This document shows positions 47,168 to 55,632 of a stretch of 64,000 bases of DNA, piece by piece. Every line of letters starts with the position of its first letter. Position 1 is the first letter of the stretch. Position numbers and translations under genes: made by a program. Below the pieces are notes generated by a model. It worked only from the letters and a program-made list of their open reading frames with translations. It made no database searches and was not told the origin of the DNA. Origin of the DNA: Nannocystis exedens (GTDB taxonomy: Bacteria > Myxococcota_A > Polyangia > Nannocystales > Nannocystaceae); the NCBI RefSeq assembly GCF_002343915.1, contig NZ_NETK01000001.1, positions 8,136,001 to 8,200,000 on the forward strand, given 5' to 3'.

Positions 47168-47938
47168 TCACCGCCGGAGCCCGCCGGCCCCGGAGGCACC
47201 GCCGCCGGCGAGGTCCGGATTCTTGTACAGCACCATGACGCCGACGTTCAGGCTCGCCGGATCCTCGATCCAGTCGGGCAAGACGGCCGCGATCCCGAAC
47301 CCCGGATGCTTCAGGTACTTGCTGAGCACCGGATCGGGAGCCTCCGGTTCGCGCGGGCGAAGGTTCGCCGTAAATGCCACGCCGTCGTGCACGAGTCCCC
47401 CGACCCGACGCGCGCAACCGAGCGCGTACCAGGTCGCCAGCTGCCTGCGATCGATCCCGGACGCGTCGGTCCCCAGGCGCTCGCAGTAGGCCGCGAAGCC
47501 GGGGATGCGCGCGAAGCCGAAGTAGTACCGACGACCCTCGCGCCGCAACTGCTCGAAGATCACCTCGAACAGGGCGCGGCCGGCCCCGGGCATCGACGAG
47601 CACACGCTCATCCCGTTGATGGAGTTGCCGGCGGCCCGGTGCGTCCGCCGCGTGAACCCGTGGTCCGTGAATGCCGCGTTGGTCGTGAGCCCGGCGATGT
47701 CTCCGAGGTCGAAGTCGAGGTACTGCGAATAGCGGTACCCGACGACGTGGCCGGCATGGGTCGCGACGAGCAACCCGGAGGGGTTCACGTCCAGCCAGCA
47801 CCGGAAGTGCTCCTCGCCGTAGACCTCCATTCCGGCGCCGCCGAACTTTGCGCGGTCCAGCGCCGCCAGGAGGGGCACGTCCGCCGGCGTGGCGGTCCGG
47901 ATCGTGAAGCCGGCGAATGTGCCGATCACGCCGATCAT
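47168..47938 (-). CDS. GNAT-family N-acetyltransferase
   Basis: A 256-residue protein. The first half has the GNAT layout: FTIRTATPADVPLLAALDRA, then VATHAGHVVGYRYSQY (strand 4) and SSMPGAGRALFEVIFEQL in the acetyl-CoA-binding position, a relaxed R/QxxGxG/A. The C-terminal 60 residues are family-specific. The ATG at 47938 follows the P-type ATPase stop by five bases; a TTG at 47947 overlapping that stop, with GGAGGGGG at better spacing, is possible. Co-translation suggests a linked role with the ATPase. Confidence 0.75.
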   Translation of the reverse strand: MIGVIGTFAGFTIRTATPADVPLLAALDRAKFGGAGMEVYGEEHFRCWLDVNPSGLLVATHAGHVVGYRYSQYLDFDLGDIAGLTTNAAFTDHGFTRRTHRAAGNSINGMSVCSSMPGAGRALFEVIFEQLRREGRRYYFGFARIPGFAAYCERLGTDASGIDRRQLATWYALGCARRVGGLVHDGVAFTANLRPREPEAPDPVLSKYLKHPGFGIAAVLPDWIEDPASLNVGVMVLYKNPDLAGGGASGAGGLRR

Positions 47939-47943
47939 GCCGG

Positions 47944-49962
47944 TCAAGGCGACGCCCCCTCCAGTCGCGGCCCGTCGGCGGCGCGCTCGCCGTCGGCCGG
48001 GCTTCGACGTGACCACGTCGGCAGGGTGTTGACGGCGATGCCGAGCCCCGCGCTGGCGGCGAACGCCAGGTTGATCGTGGCCAGGCTGATGTGGGCGATG
48101 AACACGCCGGCCACGCACGCGACCGACGAGCCCATCGTGATGATCAGGTTGTGGCGCTGGTCGCGGGCGAAGGCGTCGCCGAGGTCGAACACGTCGGCGA
48201 GTCGTCGCAGCGTCCCGTCCATGAGGACGACCTGGGCGCTGTCGACCGCCGGAGCCGCCGCGTTGCGCAGCGACACCGACAGGGCCGCCTTTTTGAGCGC
48301 GATCGCGTCGTTGATGCCGTCGCCGACGAAGCAGACGGTCCGCCCCGCGACCTGCATCGTGTCGATGAGCCGCGCCTTGTCCTCTGGCAGCTGCTCGGCG
48401 TGGACGTTCGGGATCCCCAGCGCGTCCGCGAGGGCGCGGGTCGGGGCCTCGCGATCGCCCGACAGGACATGGACAGCGAGGCCCCGCGCGCGCAGGCGGT
48501 CGATCAGCGCCCGGGCCTCGGGCCGGACGACCGGCGCGAGGACGAGGCTCCCGATCACTGCGGCACCGACCGCGACCCACACCCGCGAATGGATCCCCGC
48601 GCCGGTGTCGTCGGCGTCGGGCACCGCGATTCCCTGCTGCTGTATGAAACGTCGGCTCCCGGTCAACACCACCGCGCCGCCGACCGCGGCGCGGACACCG
48701 TGCCCGAGCGTGTACTCGACCTCGGTCGTGGGCGCGAGCTCCACTCCGCGAGCGGCCGCAGCGGCCGCGATCGCCTGTGCGATCGCGTGGGTCTGGCGCT
48801 GCTCGACGGATCCCGCGTACGAGAGGACGGTCCGTTCATCCGCGTCGCCGAGCGGGTCGATCGCCACGACCTTCAGCTCGCCGAGCGTCAGCGTGCCCGT
48901 CTTGTCGAACACGACGGTGTCGACCCGCGGCAGCGTCTCGAGCGAGCGACCGTCCTTGACGAGCACGCCGCGGCCCGCGGCGGTCTCGATGTAGTTGAGC
49001 ATCGACCACGGGCTCAGCAGCCGCAGAATCGAGGAGAAGTTCGACGACAGGATCCCGAGCATGGCCGGCGCCCCCTGCAGGACGCCGGCCGCCGCCGCGA
49101 CGGCGAACGTCGGTACGGTCGTGCTGTCCGACACGCGTTCGCTGCGCAGCTCGAGCTGCTGTTCGTAGGCGACCGTGCGCCGGAGCGCGGCCTCGATGCG
49201 GGCCGCCGCGGTATCCGACCCCGTGCGAGCGACACGGACGACGAGCCGCCCGCGGAGTATCACGGTGCCCGCGTGCACTTCGTCGCCCGGCGTCTTCTCG
49301 GCCGGCTGGGCCTCGCCGGTGAGGAACTGCTGGTCGATGGCGGCCTCGCCGCGCTCGACGACGCCGTCGACCGGCATGAGCTCGCCGGCCCCGACGACGA
49401 CGAAGTCGCCGACCTGCAAGCGGTCGAGCGGCGTGGCGACCTCGGACCCGTCGACGAGACGCCAGGCGATCGCCGGCGCCTCCGTGAAGACCCCCTCGAT
49501 GGTGCCGCGCAGGCGACCCTTCGCCGCGAGGCGCAGCCGGATCGCCACGAAGTAGACCCACTGCGCGAACCCTGCGAGCACGCACAGTCCGGCGCCGAGC
49601 GCGATCATCACCGCCGAGGTGTCCACGAACTCGGCGCCGACTCGCCGCTCCACCTGCCACTTGCGCCACCCCGTGCGCAGCACGTCGACCGTGTTGTAGA
49701 CGATGCATCCGATCCCGAGGATCGTCGCCGGCGCCCACACGAGGGCGCCGGTCGCCGCCAAACCGAGCCCGGTCACCGCCAGGGCATGACTTTCGCGTAC
49801 CCCCTCGGCCTCGGCGATCGCCGCCGCGTTCGCAGCATCAATGTCGTCCTCCGGCGGCGCGGCGCCAGAGTCGGGTTTCGCGGGATCCGCGGCAAGGTGT
49901 TCGTAGGCCCTGCGCGCCAGGTACACGACACCGCCGACGAGTAAGATCTCAAGACCGAGCAT
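47944..49962 (-). CDS. Divergent P-type ATPase lacking the CPC motif
   Basis: A 672-residue P1B-like ATPase. It has helix pairs near residues 60-95 and 110-135, an actuator domain with LTGEAQPAEKTPGD, DKTGTLTLGELK (phosphorylated Asp), LSGDREAPTRALADALG and GDGINDAIALKKAALSVSL, then two C-terminal helices. The metal-site helix reads FSSILRLLSPWSMLNYIE, with SPW in place of CPC, and the HP motif is reduced to THAIAQAI. The N-terminus begins with a membrane helix and no metal-binding domain. Substrate specificity must differ from copper or zinc pumps. The motor motifs are intact, so the pump may be active. Confidence 0.85.
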   Translation of the reverse strand: MLGLEILLVGGVVYLARRAYEHLAADPAKPDSGAAPPEDDIDAANAAAIAEAEGVRESHALAVTGLGLAATGALVWAPATILGIGCIVYNTVDVLRTGWRKWQVERRVGAEFVDTSAVMIALGAGLCVLAGFAQWVYFVAIRLRLAAKGRLRGTIEGVFTEAPAIAWRLVDGSEVATPLDRLQVGDFVVVGAGELMPVDGVVERGEAAIDQQFLTGEAQPAEKTPGDEVHAGTVILRGRLVVRVARTGSDTAAARIEAALRRTVAYEQQLELRSERVSDSTTVPTFAVAAAAGVLQGAPAMLGILSSNFSSILRLLSPWSMLNYIETAAGRGVLVKDGRSLETLPRVDTVVFDKTGTLTLGELKVVAIDPLGDADERTVLSYAGSVEQRQTHAIAQAIAAAAAARGVELAPTTEVEYTLGHGVRAAVGGAVVLTGSRRFIQQQGIAVPDADDTGAGIHSRVWVAVGAAVIGSLVLAPVVRPEARALIDRLRARGLAVHVLSGDREAPTRALADALGIPNVHAEQLPEDKARLIDTMQVAGRTVCFVGDGINDAIALKKAALSVSLRNAAAPAVDSAQVVLMDGTLRRLADVFDLGDAFARDQRHNLIITMGSSVACVAGVFIAHISLATINLAFAASAGLGIAVNTLPTWSRRSPADGERAADGPRLEGASP

Positions 49963-49990
49963 CGACCATCGTTACCAGAACGGCCGACGG

Positions 49991-50240
49991 ATGGCCAGCT
50001 TCGCGCGCAGGGTCCCCGGGGAGTGGCGGTTGGCGTATCAGAACGGGACCAGCCAGTTCGACACCTGGCACTGGGGTCCCGGCAAGTACTCGCTGCGCGT
50101 GTTGACCGGGGGCACCGCGACGGCCGGCGAGCCGTGGCGCGAGCTGCAGCTCGACCTGAAGGGGCATGAGAGCGACCGGGTCGTCCCGCTCGTCGTGCGC
50201 CTCGACTTCGAGGCGGACGGGACCGTGCGCCAGCGCGACT
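49991..50240 (+). pseudogene. N-terminal piece of an unknown protein, fused to IS91 remnant
   Basis: From ATG 49991 the frame encodes about 80 residues with Trp and Arg (RVPGEWRLAYQNGTSQFDTW, then RVLTGGTATAGEPWRELQLD) and good protein-like character, ending where IS91 sequence begins near 50240. I do not recognise the family. It looks like a host gene cut by the insertion. Confidence 0.4.
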
Positions 50241-50690
50241 GGTCGCTCGTGCGGACAGCCTGCCGCACCTGCGGAGACGAGCTGCGGGTGCCGTTCGCGC
50301 GTCGAGGACGCGGCTTCTGCCCGTCCTGCATGGGCCGGCGGATGGCCGAGGGCGCGGCGCTCTTGGTCGACCATGTGCTGCCCGCCGTCGGGTACCGACA
50401 GTGGGTCCTCTCGTTCCAGGGCCCGCTGGCGGTGCGGCTCGGCTACGACACCGACCTGCTCGCCGCGGTCTGCGAGAAGCTGGCGCGGGCGGTGGTGCAG
50501 GACATGCGGCGCGCCGTGAAGCAGCTGCACAGCCTCGCCTCGGTCACGCCGCTGCGCGCCGGCGTCATGGTCGCGGTGCAGCGATTCCGCAGCGACCTCG
50601 GTCTCTACGTCCACCTGCACGGCCTGGTCACGGACGGCGTCTTCGAGGACCTCGGCGAGGGCATGCGCTTCCTGCATGCAGACCCGCCGA
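50240..50690 (+). pseudogene. IS91-family transposase fragment
   Basis: The frame reads CRTCGDELRVPFARRGRGFC (zinc-finger Cys pairs), PSCMGRRMAEGAALLVDHVL and GYRQWVLSFQG, then HLHGLVTDGVF, the N-terminal zinc-binding and HUH-like portion of IS91/ISCR transposases. The catalytic Tyr pair and C-terminus are missing; the frame continues into the reverse complement of a kinase fragment. Confidence 0.75.
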
Positions 50691-50955
50691 CGCCAGCGCG
50701 CATGACCGCCTCGCCGCAGTGGAAGATCCGCGGGATGTTGGGGTGGTTCAGCGCCGACAGGATCTTGGCCGCGCGCAGGAACCGGATCACGTCGTCCTCG
50801 CCCGGATCTGCGCTGCGCAGCACCTTGAGGGCAACCTCGCGTGATAGCCGGCGATCCGAGGCGCGATGGACGATCGCGCTGGCGCCGACGCCGATGACCT
50901 GGAGCTTGTCGTAGCAGTCCGTGGTAGCGACCGCCCGACGCCGAGCTAGATCCAT
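50690..50955 (-). pseudogene. Ser/Thr protein kinase, N-terminal fragment
   Basis: Reading from ATG 50955, YDKLQVIGVGASAIVHRASD (glycine loop), REVALKVLR (Lys of the VAIK motif) and LNHPNIPRIFHCGE are typical of bacterial eukaryotic-like kinases. The catalytic loop HRD and DFG are lost where IS91 sequence begins. The fragment is inactive. Confidence 0.7.
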
Positions 50956-51241
50956 CGCGTGCAGCTCGATCGCGACGCCTGTTACGACGCGCCCGCGCCC
51001 GCGACCGCCGCCGGCCGTCGCCGCGGATTCACCGTGGCACTCGAGCCGCGCGGCACCGCCTTCCAGCGCGCCGGCTAGCGCGCGCTCGCCGACATCGGCT
51101 GCACCGGCAACTCGCTGACCGGCTACGCTGGCGGCCTCGCGGCCAAGCAGTGGCTGCTCGCGCACGAGGCGGTGCTCGTCCCACTTGCCGTGAACTATGG
51201 CAGACGCACGTGACCATCCGGCGACCGGGCGATCGGCCGCG

Positions 51242-51715
51242 TCAAAGAGGGCGCGGCGGGTCGCCGACGAGCTGGGTGAAGCGTTGGGCGAAGCCGGAGC
51301 GGGAGAGGCGGACGAGCGCGGCGAGCTTGGCGACGGTCCAGGGCTCGCTCACGCGGGCGTGCATGAGGTTCAAGGCGTGATGCACGGGGGGGTCGGAGAG
51401 GGCCTCGACCAGGCCGCAGCCCTCGTGGGTCGGGAGGTAGCGGAGCACCTGGACGAACAGGACGTCGACGAGGCGCTGGAGGATGAGGGTGCTGGCGGGG
51501 CCGGGAGAGGCATCTCGGCGAGCATGAGGTCGATGGTGGCTGCGCTCCCCAGCCGCGGAGCAGCGCCGGAGGTGGACAGGACCACGGCCTGGGGGACGCG
51601 CGCGAGCAGGACGGGCCTCATGCCGCCGGTGTAGGGGAAGAAGCCGGTGAGCAGGATGGTGAAAGCTCCGTCGCCGCCGATGCGGGTGGGCCCGGGGCCG
51701 GTGTCGGCGGGTTAC
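51242..51715 (-). pseudogene. AraC-family regulator (cupin-type) remnant with frameshift
   Basis: The N-terminal part in one frame reads GGDGAFTILLTGFFPYTGGM and LARVPQAVVLSTSGAAPRLG; another frame near 51490 continues LQRLVDVLFVQVLRYLP, then HARVSEPWTVAKLAALVRLS and SGFAQRFTQLVGDPP. This is the AraC layout of cupin domain, linker and first HTH. The second HTH is missing. The upstream stretch 50956-51241 shows no gene. Confidence 0.65.
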
Positions 51716-51750
51716 TGGCCCGCGGCCCGCGGTTCTGATAGGCAAGGACG

Positions 51751-52932
51751 ATGCCGAGGCCACCACCGATGGGGGCGATCGCCCGCGCGGGCAACGACCT
51801 GGTGCGTGGAAGCGGCGACGCTCACGGCCATGAATTGGCGCTGTCGACCGGCGCGCTGGCGATCGGCGACGTGCTGACCGGTACGGCGGGCCACGTGCAA
51901 CTCGGCGTACCCGCGGTCCGGGTCGACCTGCACGACGTGCCGCGGCGGGGCTACGAGCACGACGACAATTACGACGAAGGCGGCGCCGTCATCCTGGTCG
52001 GCGTGCGTGCGACGCGGGTGGTCACCTGGGTCTCCGTTCCGACCGCCGGCGTCGACTCGGGCATCTTCGGCGTGTGGGACGCGGCCCGGCCGCCCGGGCC
52101 CGGAAACTCCAGCCACGCGTCGACCGGCTTCGGCGGGCTGCTGGGCCGCCCCGTCATGGCGCTCGAGACCGGCGACGGGTGGTTCGCGGCCGTCGCCGGC
52201 AAGGACGTCGACGGCGCCGTCAGCGTGCTGGTCGCCGGCCCGGGCGTCGACCCCCGGCGGTTTCGCGTCGCCGATCCGGCCGAGCTCGCAGCCCGTGCAG
52301 CCCTTCCGCTCGGCGCCGACGCCTGCCCCGTCACCAACTGGCTGCTGTCCGGGCTCGACGAGGCCACCCAGGCGCTGGCGCGCACGTACGCGGCCGCGTT
52401 CGCGCCCCCGCGCAACCGCCGGCGGGCCCGGCCGCGACAGCTCGCTCGTCTCGCGCTCGTCGCCACCTGGGCCCTGCGCCGCTGGCACGCCCTGATCGCG
52501 CCGCTCTGCCCGGCCGAGGCGGGCGTGCTGGCGGACATCACGGTCCCGATCGAGGGCGGCCTCGACTGGCTCGGACCCGCCAACCATCTGCTCGACCTGA
52601 CGATGCCCGCCCGCGCCTTCGATCGCGAGCAGGAGCTGCACAGGACGATCGACCGCGCCACGATCTATGCGATGTACGAGCAGATCACGGCGGCGCGACA
52701 GCGACGGGTCGGCGTCGCTGCGCTCCAAGCGATCCGCGCGAACGTCCAACTCGACTACGGGCGCAAGGAGATGCTGAAGATCCTCTGCGCCGCCCTGCAC
52801 TGCTCGCTGCGGCATCACGCGATCAGCGGCGGCCCGCACGACGCCGACGCGATCCTCGACGCCGTGCTGACGCGCCTCGACGAGCAGCTGCCGCCCGCCG
52901 CGCTGATCCGTCAGCTCGCGGAATGCACGTAG
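51751..52932 (+). CDS. Unknown protein, 393 aa
   Basis: A 393-residue protein with balanced composition and no signal or membrane segment. Residues 1-150 are Gly/Val/Asp-rich beta-type sequence (for example GHELALSTGALAIGDVLTGT, VWDAARPPGPGNSS); residues 195-390 are helical and basic (RARPRQLARLALVATWALRR) with a C-terminal NVQLDYGRKEMLKILCAAL. I do not recognise the family. AAGGA lies only two bases before the first ATG; an ATG at 51769 is an alternative start. Neighbours on both sides are pseudogenes. Confidence 0.6.
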   Translation: MPRPPPMGAIARAGNDLVRGSGDAHGHELALSTGALAIGDVLTGTAGHVQLGVPAVRVDLHDVPRRGYEHDDNYDEGGAVILVGVRATRVVTWVSVPTAGVDSGIFGVWDAARPPGPGNSSHASTGFGGLLGRPVMALETGDGWFAAVAGKDVDGAVSVLVAGPGVDPRRFRVADPAELAARAALPLGADACPVTNWLLSGLDEATQALARTYAAAFAPPRNRRRARPRQLARLALVATWALRRWHALIAPLCPAEAGVLADITVPIEGGLDWLGPANHLLDLTMPARAFDREQELHRTIDRATIYAMYEQITAARQRRVGVAALQAIRANVQLDYGRKEMLKILCAALHCSLRHHAISGGPHDADAILDAVLTRLDEQLPPAALIRQLAECT

Positions 52933-52984
52933 TGTAAGCGCTCACGGCGAAGCGAGGGCGCTCGGGTCCTCCGGACGCGCGGCG

Positions 52985-53070
52985 TCAGCGATCCTTCGGC
53001 GCGCCCACCCACCGGGCGAACCCGTCGAGGCCGGGGATCTGGTAGCTCCAGAACGCCTCGATCGCCTCCG
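52985..53070 (-). pseudogene. Short C-terminal scrap of an enzyme-like protein
   Basis: On the minus strand the last codons before a TGA at 52985 read AFWSYQIPGLDGFARWVGAP followed by KDR, which is protein-like and looks like a true C-terminus. No family can be named from so few residues. Confidence 0.3.
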
Positions 53071-53071
53071 A

Positions 53072-53290
53072 CCGCGGTCGCGCTCGGCGACTTCGACAGC
53101 GATGGCCGGCTCGACGTCGCGACCGCGAACTCGGCCACCCGCGACGTATCGGTCTTCCTCGGCGACGGCGCCGGCGTGTTTGCCGAGAGTGCCCGCTCCT
53201 CGCCGCCGACCTCGACGCCGACGGCGAGCTCGACCTCGCCGTCACCAACGCCTTCGCCATCCAAAACGCCGCCGCATACGGGGCGGAGCG
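53072..53290 (+). pseudogene. FG-GAP/VCBS repeat fragment, frameshifted
   Basis: One frame reads GDFDSDGRLDVATANSATRD followed by VSVFLGDGAGVF; the next frame continues with DLDADGELDLAVTNAFAIQN. Both are FG-GAP repeats (DxDxDGxxDLxVxN) joined by a frameshift. The rest of the propeller is absent. Bases 53300-53690 after it contain no gene. Confidence 0.55.
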
Positions 53291-53696
53291 CCGTCTCCGC
53301 GCCCTGTTCGAACGCGCCGCCTTCACCGTCCTTCGTCGAGAGGCGCCAGACCCCAACCGCCGCCGCCTGCTTCCTCATCGCGCCGTCGCTGGTGTCTTTA
53401 ACTCGGAGAAGAAATCGACTCCTTAATCGATCACAGTTGAACGTCGGTTATGTGGACTCGGGACGCTGCCGGGACGCTGCTCAGTTCGCGCTCTTCCTCT
53501 ATGGCTCGGGCTCCTTCTCCGATGGAGAGGTCGTGCAACGACCGCGAGTGGAGGCCCCGAGGTTGCGCGTGAACCATCTGCATCGGCAGGACGTGGTTAA
53601 TGGGGGGAGGATAGGAAGAACAAACTGCGTTTTGCTGGGACGTCTTGGCGCTCCCAGGGCTGACGGCGGCCCGGGCCGCGTCCGATAAGAGGCGTT

Positions 53697-54990
53697 TCGT
53701 AAACTCTTTGTAGGTGATTCGCGTGGCCTCGGCGTGGCCGGCCTGGCTCCGTCACCGCGTGCGGCTCGATGACTTGGCCTTCGGCTTCGCAGCCGGCTTG
53801 TCCCATGCGGCGCGCTGTGCGGGCTCCAGTCCGTCCGCGACCGCGTCGAGCTCGCCCTTGCGATACAGCTCCGCGGCGACCTTCTCGAGCGCGCCGGTGA
53901 GCGCGACACGGCCTCCGAGCTGCGGCACGAGCGCCGCGAGCAACGCCGTCATCGCATCGCGGCCCGCAGCGGGGTACTTCGACGCGAACGCCGCGAGCTG
54001 CTCGGCGAGGGCGATGCGATCCGCGAGAGGCTCGGGGCGCGCGAACAGCTTGGTCAGGCTGCCGCCGTCGCGCTCGCCGCGTTCGAGGCGAACCAGCGAC
54101 GTCGTGCCCGCCGCGGCGACGAGCTCGGCCCATGGGCGCGTCTCGATCGCGGGCTGGGCTGCGTCGCGCTCGAACAGCGCGGCCACGCCGAGCGTGTCGT
54201 CCCAGTCGAGCGCGCTCCACGCCGCGAACAGCGTGTCGCGCTGCGCCGGCGTGAGGCCCTTCAGCGGCTCCTGCCGGCCGAGGGCGTCGTCGATGCGATC
54301 CACCCAGCGCAGGTCGTCGCCGGGCAGCACGAGCTCGAGCGAGCGCTCCGTCCCACGCAGGGCCATGAAGCGGACCCGCCGCAGCAGCAGGCGCAGCCGC
54401 GCGCCGGCGCGTTTCGTCGCGAAGCCGTCGACGCCGGCGAGCTCGCCGAGCGCACGCTCGATCAACTGCACCGTGTGCGCACCGCCGCCGAGCGCGCCCT
54501 CGCACACGCGTGACAACGTCTGGTACGTGCCGTCGAAGTCATCGCGCTCGATCGCCCACCTGCCGTTGCGCACGAGGTTCTCGAGGAACGCCTCCGCGAC
54601 GGCGGGCGGCGCGAACTCGGCGAGGTCCGCCGACGTGGAATCGGCGAGCTGCGTCTCGCGATACGCGAGCGCGTCTCGCATGCGCTCGGCGAACCGCTCG
54701 AAGCGCGCCGGTGGCAGGCGGTGCAACGCTGCGTTGAGCTCGGGCGTCATCGGGCAATAGTCGCGGTAGTGCTCCGCGAGCAGCTCCTCGAGCTGTGCCG
54801 GTACATCGCCGCGGGCATCACCGTCGAGGAAGCGCTCGACGATCTCGTCGTGAGTCATCATTGCTCCTGACGTGTCACCGTTTCATGGGGGCGCGCGGCC
54901 ACGGGCGATACATCGCGCCACGTACGGCCGATACGTTGCGTCATCGAGTACCATGCGGCGATGGCCCTGCTTACAAAGAGTTTGCGTAAC
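53697..54990. repeat. Inverted repeat pair framing one gene
   Basis: The left arm (CGTAAACTCTTTGTAGG, 53698-53714) and the right arm (CTTACAAAGAGTTTGCG, about 54970-54986) share the inverted 12-base core AAACTCTTTGTA/TACAAAGAGTTT and flanking matches. They lie 1.26 kb apart, outside the unknown gene 53752-54861. A small mobile cassette or recombination sites are possible. Confidence 0.5.
53752..54861 (-). CDS. Unknown protein framed by inverted repeats, 369 aa
   Basis: A 369-residue, soluble, acidic, mostly helical protein. It begins MMTHDEIVERFLDGD with AGGAGCA just upstream, which fixes the start. Leu/Ala/Glu-rich helices run through residues 20-350 (ERFAERMRDALAYRETQLAD, RLRLLLRRVRFMALRG). 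The tail KPAAKPKAKSSSRTR is strongly basic, like a nucleic-acid-binding tail. No family is recognised. Both ends lie inside the inverted-repeat pair, so the gene may travel as a unit. Confidence 0.65.
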   Translation of the reverse strand: MMTHDEIVERFLDGDARGDVPAQLEELLAEHYRDYCPMTPELNAALHRLPPARFERFAERMRDALAYRETQLADSTSADLAEFAPPAVAEAFLENLVRNGRWAIERDDFDGTYQTLSRVCEGALGGGAHTVQLIERALGELAGVDGFATKRAGARLRLLLRRVRFMALRGTERSLELVLPGDDLRWVDRIDDALGRQEPLKGLTPAQRDTLFAAWSALDWDDTLGVAALFERDAAQPAIETRPWAELVAAAGTTSLVRLERGERDGGSLTKLFARPEPLADRIALAEQLAAFASKYPAAGRDAMTALLAALVPQLGGRVALTGALEKVAAELYRKGELDAVADGLEPAQRAAWDKPAAKPKAKSSSRTR

Positions 54991-55502
54991 CAATAGATTG
55001 CGGGAGCGCGGCCGAGGCGTAACCGGTGGCCAGGCGGCTGCACCCGGTCGCGTAATCTATCGTTGGACGGAGCCGATGCGCGGCAGCCGCGAGGCGGTGT
55101 CAGTCGCGGGTATGGGGAAGTTGGCGGAGAGTGCGGCGGCGAGGAGCGCGGAAGGCGCCCCGAGCGAGCGGACTTCGCGTGTCGCGCCGTCGATGAGCCG
55201 GGTCGCGTCGGCGATCGGACCGCGTGGAGCACCGATGCGGCGGGCTCTTTCGGAGATGCGGGCAGAGGAATGCGGTCCCGCGATCGCCCATGGATCGCCG
55301 GTGAGCCGAGGACCACGCGTCAACCTCGCCGATCGGGGTTCCGTGCGCGGCCCGTATGGGCTACGGACGGCGAGTTCAGTGAGCCTTCCATGTCCCAGGT
55401 CTTGCGCGCTCCCCGCGCCGGCTCAACTCCCACTTGTCGCTCGGATCCCGTCCCGCATGCCCCGGACGGACCCGCATTCTGGCCAAAGGACGGACACCGC
55501 CG
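54990..55502. other. Intergenic with a second inverted repeat
   Basis: A short inverted repeat CCAATAGATT / AATCTATCGTTGG spans 54990 to about 55066 directly beyond the right arm of the longer pair. No gene is supported in the following 430 bases. Confidence 0.3.
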
Positions 55503-55625
55503 ATGGCGTTCCTCGTGTCGACGCTCTACACGCTGATGAACGAGGTCACCGAGGAGATCGACGCGAGTGACGAGCAGGCGTTCGTCGCTCGCCTCGCCGA
55601 GAGCTTCGCGCTCGCGCTCCGCTGA
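55503..55625 (+). CDS. Possible small protein, 40 aa
   Basis: From ATG 55503 the frame encodes MAFLVSTLYTLMNEVTEEID followed by a helical acidic segment ending AESFALALR. Composition is protein-like and amphipathic. AAGGA lies about 12 bases upstream, rather far. It may be a small peptide gene or the last piece of a decayed gene. It converges with the sterol-desaturase-like gene with a 7-base gap. Confidence 0.35.
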   Translation: MAFLVSTLYTLMNEVTEEIDASDEQAFVARLAESFALALR

Positions 55626-55632
55626 GCTTCGC

